Below are positions 1 to 6,737 of a DNA stretch of 11,858 bases, in pieces. Source of the stretch: an uncultured Eubacteriales bacterium (GTDB lineage: Bacteria > Bacillota_A > Clostridia > Christensenellales > Aristaeellaceae); the NCBI GenBank assembly GCA_944333375.1, contig CALVKX010000045.1:1-11858 (forward strand), written 5' to 3'. The notes beneath the pieces are model-generated. The model had not been told where the DNA came from and did no database searches. It worked only from the letters and a program-made list of their open reading frames with translations. Both the position numbers and the translations under genes were made by a program. Positions within the stretch are counted from its first letter, which is position 1, and every line of letters begins with the position of its first letter.

Positions 1-2549
1 ATGCGCTCCCTGAGCATGGGCACGTGGGAGATGATGCCGATCAGCCGCCGTCCGCCGGCCAGCTCGTCCAGCACGCCCAGCGCGCGCTCCAGGCTTTCCT
101 CATCCAGCGTTCCAAAGCCCTCGTCGATAAACAGCGTATCCAGCCGCACCCCGCCCCGTCGGGCCTGGACCACGTCGGCAAAACCCAGCGCGAGCGCCAG
201 CGAGGCCAGAAACGACTCGCCGCCCGAGAGCGTGCCCACGTCGCGCACCTTGCCGGTGTGCCGGTCCAGGACGTCCAGGGCCAGCCCTGCCTTGGCGCCC
301 AAACCCTCCTCGCGCTTCTGGCAGAGGCTGAAGCGCTCGTCCGACATGCGCGAGAGCCTGCGGTTGGCCGCGATGATGACCCGCCGGAAATAGTATTGCA
401 GGATGTAGTTTTCCAGCGGGATCTTCTGCGCGCCGCGCACGTTGCCCGATGCGGTGCGGTAGAGGTCGTCCAGCACCCGGAAGCGCTCCAGCCGCTCCCC
501 GATCGCCCGCACGGTTTCCCTCAGGCCGGGAAGAAGCCGGCCGTTATGCTCCAATCGGGCCTCAACCGCCTTTTCCTTTTGCAAAAGCACCTCGCTTTGC
601 GCGCGCAGCGCCTGCGAGCGCGCGCGCAGCGCCTCCTCGTCCACCGCCTCCCTGCCGTCCCACAGGGCGGCGAGGGTTTTGACCGTGGACGCGACGGCCG
701 CGACCTCGCTCTCATGCTGCGAAAGCCGCGCCGCCTTCTCCCGCATGCCCTGCGTGTCCTCAAGCGCGGCGCGGTAGGCGGCCTCGCCGTCAAAGCCCTG
801 ATCCCCCAGCGCGTCCTTAAACGCCGCGTCCGCCACCCGGGCCTGGGCTTCCTGCGCGTCGCGCCCGGCCCGGCTCTGCGTCGCGAGGGCGCGCGCCGTC
901 TCCAGCGCGCTTTGCGCGGATTGAAGGCCATTTCGCGCCGCCTCGCCCTGCGCCTCCAGTCCCTCGATGAGCCGCGTGAAGCGCTCGTGCTTCTCCCGAC
1001 ATTCCGCCTCCAGCGCGGCATCGGGCTCCCTGCCGCCGATCGCCTCCGAGAGCTGCTCTCGCACGTGCGCAAGGTCCCGCCGCAGGACCGCGGCCTCCTC
1101 GCCTGCGCGTCGGGCCTGCCGGTCCGACGCGTCGCGCCGCGCAGCCGCCGCGTCCACCTCCGCCTTGCCGGGAGCCGATGCCAGGTGCGCGGCACGGCAG
1201 GGGTGCTCCCGCGAGCCGCATACCGGGCAGGGCTGCCCCGCCACAAGGAGATCGGCCAGCACGCCGGCCTGATCCGCCAGGTAGGCCGCGGAGAGCGCCG
1301 CGTATTCCGCGGCGGCGGCATCGCGCCTCTCCACCGCGTGGGCGAGCGCCTGCGCACAGGCCTGCGCGGCCTCAAGGGCCCTGGCGTGCGCCGAAAAGAG
1401 CGGCAATGCCTGAGAAAGCCGGTCCCGCTTGCGCCTGAGTTCCTCCAGTCGCGCCTCCTGCGCCCTCGCCTCCCCGGCGCGCGCCTCCGCCTCCAGGCAG
1501 GCCGCCTCCGCCTGTGCGGCCGCCTCCGCCTGCGCCCCCACACGCTCCTCCAGCACTTTCAGACGCGCATGCTCGCGCAGGGCGTCTTCCTCCAGACGCC
1601 GCACGTCCGCGGCCCGGCGCGCCCTCTCCAGCTGTTGAGAAAGCGCCTCCATCTCGGGCCTGAGCGCCTCAAGCGCCCGCGCCTGCGCACGCTTGTCCGC
1701 AAGGCTGCGCACGCCCTGATTGAGCGTCTGCGCGCCGCTGAGAGCAGCCTCGGCGTCCCCGAGGGCGCGCTGGGCCGCCTCACGCCGGGCCGATACCTCC
1801 GCCAGCGCCTCCCGATCCGTTTTCACCAGCTCGCCGACCGCCTCCACGAGCCGTTCCCCGTGGACGCTGGAGGCCGCGTACTCCGCCAGCGGCCAGTCCC
1901 CGGATGCGCCGCAGTCCACCTGCCCGGCCAGCGCGGCATAGGAGGCCTCGGCCTTTTCCATGTCCGCCTGCGCCTGCGCGCGCCGCTCCCGGAGAAGCTG
2001 CGTCACGTCCTCGTAGAGCTGGGTGTCAAAGATGCGGCGGAAAATCGCCGCCCTCGTGCGGCTGTCGGCGCGCAGGATGGAGAGAAACTCGCCCTGGGCG
2101 ATCATCGCCACCTGGGAAAACTGCGCCGCGTCCAGCCCCAGAAGCGCCTCCACGGCGGCGTTGACCGCCTCCGCGCGGCCCAGACTGGTCCCGTCGTCGC
2201 ATGTGAGCTCGGCCGTGGCGGGGACGGGCGTCTTGCGGCCGGGCCTGAGGTATTCCGGGCTTCGGCGCACGGTCCAGCGCCTGCCGCCGCTTTCAAAGGT
2301 GAAGCGCACCCAGGTTTCCTCCTGGGGCGCGGCGAAGTCGCTGCGAAAGCTCCTTGGATTTCGTCTCTTGTTCCCGCCCGAGGCCACGCCGTAGAGCGCG
2401 AAGGAGATCGCGTCAAACAGCGCCGTCTTGCCCGCCCCGGTATCGCCCGCGACAAGGAACAGGCCGCTTTCGCCCAGCAGGGTAAAGTCCACCGTCTCCA
2501 GCCCCGCGTAGGGACCGAAGGCGCTCATCTCAAGCCGGATTGGACGCAT
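1..2549 (-). CDS. sbcC: Exonuclease subunit SbcC (Rad50-like SMC ATPase), C-terminus cut by window edge
   Basis: This is the ATPase subunit of the SbcCD nuclease, which opens and trims hairpins, palindromes and blocked DNA ends together with SbcD. The frame is open without a stop for 849 codons from ATG at 2549 to the window edge. The Walker A motif GDTGAGKT is at residues 35-42. The zinc-hook CPVC is at residues 441-444 (bases 1218-1229) in the middle of long Ala/Arg/Glu-rich coiled-coil arms. The ABC signature LSGGE is at 774-778 and Walker B LFIDEG at 806-811, followed by a D-loop (GTLD) and the closing GIISHV element. Since GIISHV lies near the family C-terminus, probably only a few tens of residues are missing. 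The total would be well below the 1048 residues of the E. coli protein, implying shorter arms. The start overlaps the end of sbcD by 20 bases, so the two are co-transcribed and probably translationally coupled. Identification is firm. Confidence 0.96.
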   Translation of the reverse strand, partial: MRPIRLEMSAFGPYAGLETVDFTLLGESGLFLVAGDTGAGKTALFDAISFALYGVASGGNKRRNPRSFRSDFAAPQEETWVRFTFESGGRRWTVRRSPEYLRPGRKTPVPATAELTCDDGTSLGRAEAVNAAVEALLGLDAAQFSQVAMIAQGEFLSILRADSRTRAAIFRRIFDTQLYEDVTQLLRERRAQAQADMEKAEASYAALAGQVDCGASGDWPLAEYAASSVHGERLVEAVGELVKTDREALAEVSARREAAQRALGDAEAALSGAQTLNQGVRSLADKRAQARALEALRPEMEALSQQLERARRAADVRRLEEDALREHARLKVLEERVGAQAEAAAQAEAACLEAEARAGEARAQEARLEELRRKRDRLSQALPLFSAHARALEAAQACAQALAHAVERRDAAAAEYAALSAAYLADQAGVLADLLVAGQPCPVCGSREHPCRAAHLASAPGKAEVDAAAARRDASDRQARRAGEEAAVLRRDLAHVREQLSEAIGGREPDAALEAECREKHERFTRLIEGLEAQGEAARNGLQSAQSALETARALATQSRAGRDAQEAQARVADAAFKDALGDQGFDGEAAYRAALEDTQGMREKAARLSQHESEVAAVASTVKTLAALWDGREAVDEEALRARSQALRAQSEVLLQKEKAVEARLEHNGRLLPGLRETVRAIGERLERFRVLDDLYRTASGNVRGAQKIPLENYILQYYFRRVIIAANRRLSRMSDERFSLCQKREEGLGAKAGLALDVLDRHTGKVRDVGTLSGGESFLASLALALGFADVVQARRGGVRLDTLFIDEGFGTLDEESLERALGVLDELAGGRRLIGIISHVPMLRER

Positions 2550-3657
2550 GTCCCATCGCCTCCGCTTCCCCGATCACCTGCCGCATCACGTCCAGGCGCC
2601 GCTCGTCGGGCGGCTGTCCGTTCTGCGCCTCGTAAAACGCCGAAAAATGCTCCAGCGGCGTTCGCCGCTCCGCGTCGCGCACCTCCGCCTCCGCCACGCC
2701 CTCGGCGCTGCGCGCCGCCGCAAAGCGCATGCCGATGAGGTTGGGATAGGTCAGGCGCAGCGCGCCCACCGGGTCCATGAGCGCTCCCTCGTCGGTCAGC
2801 TCGGCATATACGTAGTCCTCGCTCGAACATTCCGGCGCGGTCAGCGCCTCAAGCGTGCCACGCGCCGTGCGCAGTTCATGCAGCGGCGAAAAGGGGCGCT
2901 CCGTGACGGCGCACTCCCCCGCCGCGCCCAGCTCCACCACCAGCGCGGCCTTTCTCTGCCGCTCCTCGGACAGCGAGTATTTCAGCGGCGAGCCGCAGTA
3001 GCGCACCCGCCCGCCCGAGAGCCGCTGGGGCGAGTGCAGATGCCCCAGCGCCACGTAGTCAAACCCGTCAAACAGCGCCGCGCTCACCTCGTCCGCTCCG
3101 CCCAGGGACAACAGCTCCGAATCGCAGGTCACGCCCCCGCGCACATACTGATGCGCCACCAGCACCCGCCGCGCGTCCGAAGCGGGCGCGACGGTGGAAA
3201 GGGCCGCGCGCACCGCGTCCTCAAAGGTGCGCACCTCCCCAAAGAAGGGACGCACGGCGGAGGGGCGCAGAAACGGCATAAGATAGACCTCCACCGCTCC
3301 GTATGCGTCCCTGAGCACGTGCCTGCGCAGCGCGCCGTCAAAGACCGGGGAAAGGAACACGCCGCACTCGCCCAGAAGCTCGCGGCAGTAGGCCACCTGC
3401 TCGGGGGCGTCGTGGTTGCCGCTGACGGCGAATACGGGCTTTCCCAGGCGGCGCAGGGAGACGAGAAAATCGCTCATGACGCGGATCGCCTCCGCCGAGG
3501 GCTGGGGTTTGTCATAGAGATCCCCGGCCAGGAGGACCGCGTCGCAGTCCCCCGCCATCTCCACGGCCTGACCCAGCACCGCCCGCTGATCCTCCAGCAG
3601 GCTCAGGCCGCTCAGCCGCCTGCCCACATGCAGATCCGAAAGATGCAAAAAGCGCAC
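2530..3657 (-). CDS. sbcD: Exonuclease subunit SbcD (Mre11-like phosphoesterase)
   Basis: This is the nuclease subunit of SbcCD, a calcineurin-like metallophosphoesterase that uses two Mn ions for exo- and endonuclease activity, acting in the cytoplasm with SbcC on DNA ends and hairpins. All five metal-binding motifs are visible in 375 residues: D8-x-H10, G45-D46, G80-N-H-D83, H169 and G205-H-L-H208. The region after about residue 260 corresponds to the capping and SbcC-binding part. The start codon is GTG (3655-3657), preceded by a strong GAGGAG-type ribosome binding site in the polypurine tract 3660-3673; the first residues then read as the family's usual N-terminal beta strand leading to D8. 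It is the first gene of the leftward operon, and its stop lies inside the start of sbcC. The length is in the normal range for SbcD and nothing essential is missing. Confidence 0.96.
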   Translation of the reverse strand: MRFLHLSDLHVGRRLSGLSLLEDQRAVLGQAVEMAGDCDAVLLAGDLYDKPQPSAEAIRVMSDFLVSLRRLGKPVFAVSGNHDAPEQVAYCRELLGECGVFLSPVFDGALRRHVLRDAYGAVEVYLMPFLRPSAVRPFFGEVRTFEDAVRAALSTVAPASDARRVLVAHQYVRGGVTCDSELLSLGGADEVSAALFDGFDYVALGHLHSPQRLSGGRVRYCGSPLKYSLSEERQRKAALVVELGAAGECAVTERPFSPLHELRTARGTLEALTAPECSSEDYVYAELTDEGALMDPVGALRLTYPNLIGMRFAAARSAEGVAEAEVRDAERRTPLEHFSAFYEAQNGQPPDERRLDVMRQVIGEAEAMGHASNPA

Positions 3658-3674
3658 GGCTTCTCCTCCTCTCC

Positions 3675-3693
3675 TGCCGGGCCACGCCCGGCA
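3675..3693 (-). promoter_or_regulatory. Stem-loop in the sbcD leader
   Basis: This is a perfect inverted repeat with 8-bp arms (TGCCGGGC and GCCCGGCA) around a 3-base loop. It lies between the predicted sbcDC transcription start and the ribosome binding site of sbcD, so it would form a very stable hairpin at or near the 5' end of the mRNA. No T-run follows it on either strand, so it is not a terminator. A role in mRNA stability or in limiting translation is inferred. Confidence 0.4.
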
Positions 3694-3698
3694 ACGCT

Positions 3699-3727
3699 AT
3701 CGTACCTTTTTTTCGCGGAAAAGACAA
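3699..3727 (-). promoter_or_regulatory. Candidate promoter of sbcDC
   Basis: Read on the minus strand there is a -35-like TTGTCT (3722-3727, 4/6 to consensus), a 17-base spacer and a -10-like TACGAT (3699-3704, 4/6). The spacing is ideal, and a transcript would begin about 35 bases before the GTG start of sbcD. This is a pattern match only, but it is the best candidate in the gap. Confidence 0.45.
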
Positions 3728-3728
3728 T

Positions 3729-3757
3729 ATGCGCGCGCATCTTCCCTTTTGGGAAGA
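3729..3757. repeat. 12-bp palindrome abutting a 7-bp hairpin, sbcD/lipid kinase gap
   Basis: ATGCGCGCGCAT (3729-3740) is its own reverse complement. It shares its last base with an inverted repeat TCTTCCC-TTTT-GGGAAGA (3740-3757), which has perfect 7-bp arms. Both lie between the outward-facing genes, upstream of the candidate promoters. There is no T-run after the hairpin in either reading direction, so it does not look like a terminator. It may be a protein-binding site, but the bound factor is unknown. Confidence 0.4.
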
Positions 3758-3770
3758 GATGATGTAAAAT
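3742..3770 (+). promoter_or_regulatory. Weak candidate promoter of the lipid kinase gene
   Basis: TAAAAT (3765-3770, 5/6 to the -10 consensus) is followed by an A-tract. At 17 bases upstream the -35 position reads TTCCCT (3742-3747), which is poor. A transcript would start about 25 bases before the gene. The -10 is plausible; the -35 is not convincing and lies inside the hairpin at 3740-3757. Confidence 0.28.
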
Positions 3771-3801
3771 AAAAAAAACCCAGCTTTCCCAAGAGGAGCG
3801 G

Positions 3802-4674
3802 ATGGCCATGATGGAACTCGTCATCAACCCCGTGGCAGGCAAGGGCCGCGCCCTTCGCGTCGGCGAGGAGGCGGCCGCGGTGCTCAAGGCTCGGGGTATC
3901 GCCTTTCAAAAGCACCTGACTGACCATCCGCACCACGCGACCGAGCTTGCCAGTCAGGCCGCGCAGCGGGGCGCGGACACGGTCATCGCCTTCGGCGGGG
4001 ACGGCACTCTGACCGAGACCGCCGCGGGCCTGAGGCATACCCGCACGGCGCTGGGCGTGGTGCCCGCGGGAACCGGCAACGATTTCATCAAGACCATCGG
4101 CACCCCCCGCGACTGGCGGGAGGCGCTGGAGTTCATCCTCACGCACCCCGCCCGCCCGGTCAACAGCGGCATAATGAACGACCGCTTCTTTCTCAACGTC
4201 GGCGGCGCCGGCTTTGACGTGATGGTGCTGGATTTTGCCAACGCCGCCCGGGAGCGTCTCAGCGGCATCTGGTCCTATCTCTACGGCGTCCTGCGCGCCA
4301 TCGCCGCCTTCCGCCCCATCCCCATGCACGTGGAGATCGGGGACGATGTTGTGCTCGACGGGCACTATATGATCTGCTCGGTGGGCAACGGGCGCTTCAT
4401 CGGCGGGGGGATTCCCATCACGCCCAAGGCGGACGTGACCGACGGCCTGTTTGACATCCAGGTCGTGGATGCCGTGGCCCGCTGGCGGATTCCCTTTTAC
4501 CTGCCCTCGCTGATGATGGGCACGCTTTTCAAGCACCGTAAGGCGCACTGTTACCGGGCCGCGCGCTGCTCGGTCTCCTCGCCGGGCATGCGCATGCAGC
4601 TGGACGGTGAGATCGTGTCTGTGGAACACACGCGCTTTGTCTGCGAGTCCGACGCGCTGCTTTTGCACTGGTAG
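3802..4674 (+). CDS. Diacylglycerol kinase family lipid kinase (DgkB/YegS type)
   Basis: This is a soluble ATP-dependent lipid kinase of the DAGK catalytic-domain family, which in Gram-positive bacteria (DgkB) returns diacylglycerol released during lipoteichoic acid synthesis to phosphatidic acid at the inner face of the membrane. Counted from 3802, the nucleotide-binding motifs are NPVAGKG (9-15), GGDGTL (65-70) and PAGTGND (88-94). The second domain carries GGAGFDV (134-140), GNGRFIGGGIPITPKADVTD (195-214) and a C-terminal QLDGE (266-270), all typical. There are no membrane segments. At 290 residues it is close to the usual 290-310. A ribosome binding site (AGAGGAG, 3792-3798) sits only 3 bases from the ATG at 3802 but 9 bases from a second ATG at 3808, so translation may really begin at 3808. 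The physiological lipid (diacylglycerol or a relative) cannot be read from sequence. Confidence 0.9.
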   Translation: MAMMELVINPVAGKGRALRVGEEAAAVLKARGIAFQKHLTDHPHHATELASQAAQRGADTVIAFGGDGTLTETAAGLRHTRTALGVVPAGTGNDFIKTIGTPRDWREALEFILTHPARPVNSGIMNDRFFLNVGGAGFDVMVLDFANAARERLSGIWSYLYGVLRAIAAFRPIPMHVEIGDDVVLDGHYMICSVGNGRFIGGGIPITPKADVTDGLFDIQVVDAVARWRIPFYLPSLMMGTLFKHRKAHCYRAARCSVSSPGMRMQLDGEIVSVEHTRFVCESDALLLHW

Positions 4675-4829
4675 TCGTGCAGGAAAATGGCGGCGCGGGG
4701 CGAAATGTATTGCTGCGGGGCATCGGTCCGCGGATTCCTGCGTAAAATGAGAATTGACAGCATCCGGCCACAGGCGGCGCGCTTCTGCGTCCCGGCCCGT
4801 TACCGAAAGAGAAGAAAGGGTGTTTAGCG
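4675..4829. other. 155-base gap with a long-range inverted repeat; no clear promoter or terminator
   Basis: Arms GCAGGAA (4679-4685) and TTCCTGC (4735-4741) could close a loop that contains two direct copies of GCGGGGC (4695-4701 and 4715-4721). A perfect TTGACA lies at 4754-4759, but no -10 element follows at 16-19 bases. A TAAAAT at 4743-4748 lacks a -35. No intrinsic terminator for the lipid kinase gene is visible, so read-through into the next gene is possible. No small reading frame with a convincing ribosome binding site was found. Confidence 0.3.
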
Positions 4830-5303
4830 ATGGCATCTTTGGGCAACAACCTCAAAGTGGCGTTTCTCAGAGGCCTGGAGGCCGTGGGCAGGGGCGCCAG
4901 CAACATGGCCAGCAACGCGCATCAAAAGCTCAACGAGATCAATCTGGAAACCCGCCGCCGCGAGCTGCTCAGCGAGATCCCGGTGCGGGCGCTGGACCTG
5001 TGGCAGCAGGGGGAGCCCATGCCACAGCCGCTGGGCGAGATGCTGCGCGAGCTGAGCGAGCTGGACGAAGAGCTCACCGTCCTGCGCGCCCAGCGCTACG
5101 CGCGGGTGGAGACGGAATCCCCCACGCAAGACGAGCCGTCGGCCGACGAGCTTTCCGAGGCGCCGGCCGACGAGCTTTCCGAGGCGCCGGCCGACGAGCT
5201 TCCCGCCGGCGAGGAAGCGGCGGACGAAATGGAGCAGGAGCAAGCGCCTGCGCCCGTTGTGCCCGATCCCATTGATGAAGGCGAAACGGGCGGCAACGCC
5301 TGA
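4830..5303 (+). CDS. Small acidic coiled-coil protein with tandem repeats, function unknown
   Basis: I do not recognise this 157-residue protein. Residues 1-40 are Ala/Asn-rich with a short hydrophobic patch but no real signal peptide or membrane helix. Residues 30-95 look helical with coiled-coil character (many Leu, Glu and Arg, including a LNEINLETRRRELL stretch and RELSELDEELTVLRAQ). From residue 100 on the protein is a low-complexity acidic tail rich in Glu, Asp, Ala and Pro, containing ADELSEAP twice (105-112 and 113-120) and a partial third copy. A ribosome binding site AAAGGG (4815-4820) lies 9 bases before the ATG, and a strong terminator begins 5 bases after the stop, so it is a genuine gene. 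The architecture (helical N-terminus, charged disordered tail) resembles small cytosolic scaffold or stress proteins of Clostridia, but that is only an impression. Confidence 0.75.
   Translation: MASLGNNLKVAFLRGLEAVGRGASNMASNAHQKLNEINLETRRRELLSEIPVRALDLWQQGEPMPQPLGEMLRELSELDEELTVLRAQRYARVETESPTQDEPSADELSEAPADELSEAPADELPAGEEAADEMEQEQAPAPVVPDPIDEGETGGNA
5142..5201 (+). repeat. 24-bp tandem repeat, two identical copies and a 12-bp partial third
   Basis: Bases 5142-5165 and 5166-5189 are identical, starting GCCGACGAGC, and 5190-5201 repeats the first half before diverging. The unit encodes ADELSEAP in frame in the acidic tail of the small protein. Perfect identity, including third codon positions, suggests recent slippage duplication. 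Confidence 0.9.
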
Positions 5304-5307
5304 GCAG

Positions 5308-5340
5308 CATAAAAAAAGCCCGTTTGGGGCTTTTTTTATG
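5308..5340. terminator. Bidirectional rho-independent terminator
   Basis: A perfect 14-bp inverted repeat (5308-5321 and 5327-5340) surrounds a 5-base GTTTG loop. Each arm combines GGGC or GCCC with a run of seven T or A, so either transcript ends with a GC stem followed by a T-run. It sits between two convergent genes, 5 bases after the plus-strand stop, and overlaps the stop codon of the minus-strand GNAT gene. It therefore ends both the plus-strand unit and the namZ-nagZ-murK-GNAT operon. Confidence 0.93.
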
Positions 5341-5830
5341 CCTGGCGCTGCTTTTCCAGCGCGCCCAGAAAGTCCTTGTAGATACCCGGGGTCGAGTCGG
5401 GGATGAGGTGCGCGCCCACGCATTTTTCGTAAAACGCCTGAGGTCCCACGCCGCCGATGATGGCGTAGATGTAGCCCTCCTCGCGCATGGCGCGCAGCGC
5501 ACGCACGAGCAGCGCTTTTCCGATCCCGTGGCCTTGCCACTGGTCCAGCACCCGGGTGGGGCCGAAGAAGTCGGGCGCGGTGGCGTTATAGCAGGCGTAG
5601 CCGATGATGTCGGCCCCATGGGTGGCGATAAAGCAGCTCACCGGGGTGTGGCTGAAGCACACGTCGCACTCGCCGGCGGCGCTGATGCTGGAGTGTTCGC
5701 GCACCCAGGGCACCACGCGGAATTTGTCCGGGGCCAGCGCCCGGCGGATCTGGATGTCCTTGTCCGCGAGCGCCTTGAGCAGCGCATCCTCCCCGGGAAG
5801 TTTCAAAAGGTCCACCAGCATATCAGGCAT
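5336..5830 (-). CDS. GNAT-family N-acetyltransferase, possibly GlmA-like (amino-sugar)
   Basis: This is an acetyl-CoA-dependent acetyltransferase of the GNAT fold. The acetyl-CoA pyrophosphate loop QGHGIG (residues 99-104 counted from 5830) is followed by the usual helix and by a beta strand plus AFYEKCVGA motif near the C-terminus. The ribosome binding site GGGAGG (5840-5845) directly abuts an ATG at 5839 but is 9 bases from the ATG at 5830, so 5830 is chosen. This gives 164 residues and an 8-base overlap with the end of the kinase gene, suggesting coupled translation. In C. acetobutylicum an operon with NagZ and MurK also contains the GNAT enzyme GlmA, which N-acetylates glucosamine and glucosaminides. 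The same neighbourhood here suggests the same role: restoring N-acetyl groups on sugars from de-N-acetylated peptidoglycan. The fold is clear; the substrate is inferred from context, and another acceptor remains possible. Confidence 0.87.
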   Translation of the reverse strand: MPDMLVDLLKLPGEDALLKALADKDIQIRRALAPDKFRVVPWVREHSSISAAGECDVCFSHTPVSCFIATHGADIIGYACYNATAPDFFGPTRVLDQWQGHGIGKALLVRALRAMREEGYIYAIIGGVGPQAFYEKCVGAHLIPDSTPGIYKDFLGALEKQRQA

Positions 5831-6737
5831 GTGTCTCATCCTCCCATTTTTCTCTGGCCATCAGCGCCGCGCCGGTCGCGGCGTCGGCCGCGGGCTGGCA
5901 GAGCCTGACGCGCGGCAGCCGTTTGTGAATCCGTTCCGTGGTTTCCCGGCGCACCGGCTCGCACCGATTCAGGATGCTGCCCAAAAGGGCCGTGCGCGCG
6001 TCGGGCATCGAAAGCCTGCCGGTCACCGCCTCCAGCAGCGCGCCAACCTCCTCCGCCGCGCGCCGGGCAATGGCCCGCGCCGCGCCGTCGCCCACCTCAT
6101 ACGCAGGGGCGAGCAGCTGCGACAGCCGCGCGATGTCCGCCTTCTCCCTTCCCTGACGGTAGACGAAGGCGACGATGTCCTCGCGCTCGGCGCCCCCCAG
6201 CTCGGCGCGAAGCGCCTCGCGCAGCGCCGTGGGAGGCTCCCGCCCGTCCAGGGAGCGCAGAACGGCCGAAAGCACGTCCCGCCCGATGGCATAGCCGCTG
6301 CCTCCGTCGTCGATGAGGTGCCCGCCGCCGCCCGCGCGCGCGGTTTCCCCCTGCGCGCCGCGCCCCAGGCAGACCGAGCCCGTGCCCGCGATGAGCACCG
6401 CGCCGCTCTGTCCCACCGCGCCGCGCAGCGCGATTTCATGATCGCCCGCCAGCACCAGGCACCCTTCGTAGCCGCCCGCCCTGACAAGCCTGCGCACAAG
6501 CGCCGCCGCCTCGGGGTTGCTCACGCCCGCCGCGCCCACGCACAGCGACGCGCAGCCGCCGCAGTCGCGCATCCACGAAAGCGCGTCCCGGACCGTGCGC
6601 TCCACGGTGGCGGCGTCCGCGCCGTTTAGGTTGAGGGGTCCGAAGCGCGCACGGCCCGCCTCCTGTCCCAGCCCGTCCAGGCAGACGGCGGTGGTGCCGG
6701 TCCCGCCGCCGTCCCAGCCCGCAAACAGGGCGCTCAT
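5823..6737 (-). CDS. murK: BadF/BadG-family sugar kinase, likely MurNAc/GlcNAc kinase (MurK type)
   Basis: This is an ATP-dependent sugar kinase of the BadF/BadG/BcrA/BcrD (GlcNAc kinase) branch of the ASKHA superfamily. It has 304 residues, close to the family's usual length. Visible parts are the phosphate-1 loop GWDGGGTGTT (7-16), a GDHEIAL segment with the likely catalytic base D99, the phosphate-2 loop AGTGS (117-121) and the DDGGSGYAIG motif (143-152). C. acetobutylicum MurK, of the same family, phosphorylates both MurNAc and GlcNAc at C6. Its neighbours here are glycosidases that release exactly those sugars, with MurQ available to use MurNAc-6-phosphate. The ATG overlaps the nagZ stop by 4 bases (ATGA), and no strong ribosome binding site is present, so translation is probably coupled to nagZ. 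Strict GlcNAc specificity (NagK-like) is the main alternative. Confidence 0.88.
   Translation of the reverse strand: MSALFAGWDGGGTGTTAVCLDGLGQEAGRARFGPLNLNGADAATVERTVRDALSWMRDCGGCASLCVGAAGVSNPEAAALVRRLVRAGGYEGCLVLAGDHEIALRGAVGQSGAVLIAGTGSVCLGRGAQGETARAGGGGHLIDDGGSGYAIGRDVLSAVLRSLDGREPPTALREALRAELGGAEREDIVAFVYRQGREKADIARLSQLLAPAYEVGDGAARAIARRAAEEVGALLEAVTGRLSMPDARTALLGSILNRCEPVRRETTERIHKRLPRVRLCQPAADAATGAALMAREKWEDETHA

Noticed and set aside
24..2738. Very long plus-strand open frame opposite sbcC
   Set aside because: It is in codon register with the sbcC frame on the other strand and is open because of high GC content. It has no recognisable domains, while the minus-strand frame shows all SbcC motifs.
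3740..3757. Hairpin considered as a rho-independent terminator
   Set aside because: No T-run follows it on either strand, and it lies between outward-facing genes where no transcript should end.
4754..4759. Perfect TTGACA -35 element before the small acidic protein gene
   Set aside because: The following 16-19 base positions contain only GC-rich sequence with no -10, so a single hexamer is not enough to call a promoter.
5831..5839. GNAT start at the ATG of 5839
   Set aside because: The GGGAGG ribosome binding site directly touches that ATG, leaving no spacing. The ATG at 5830 has a 9-base spacing.
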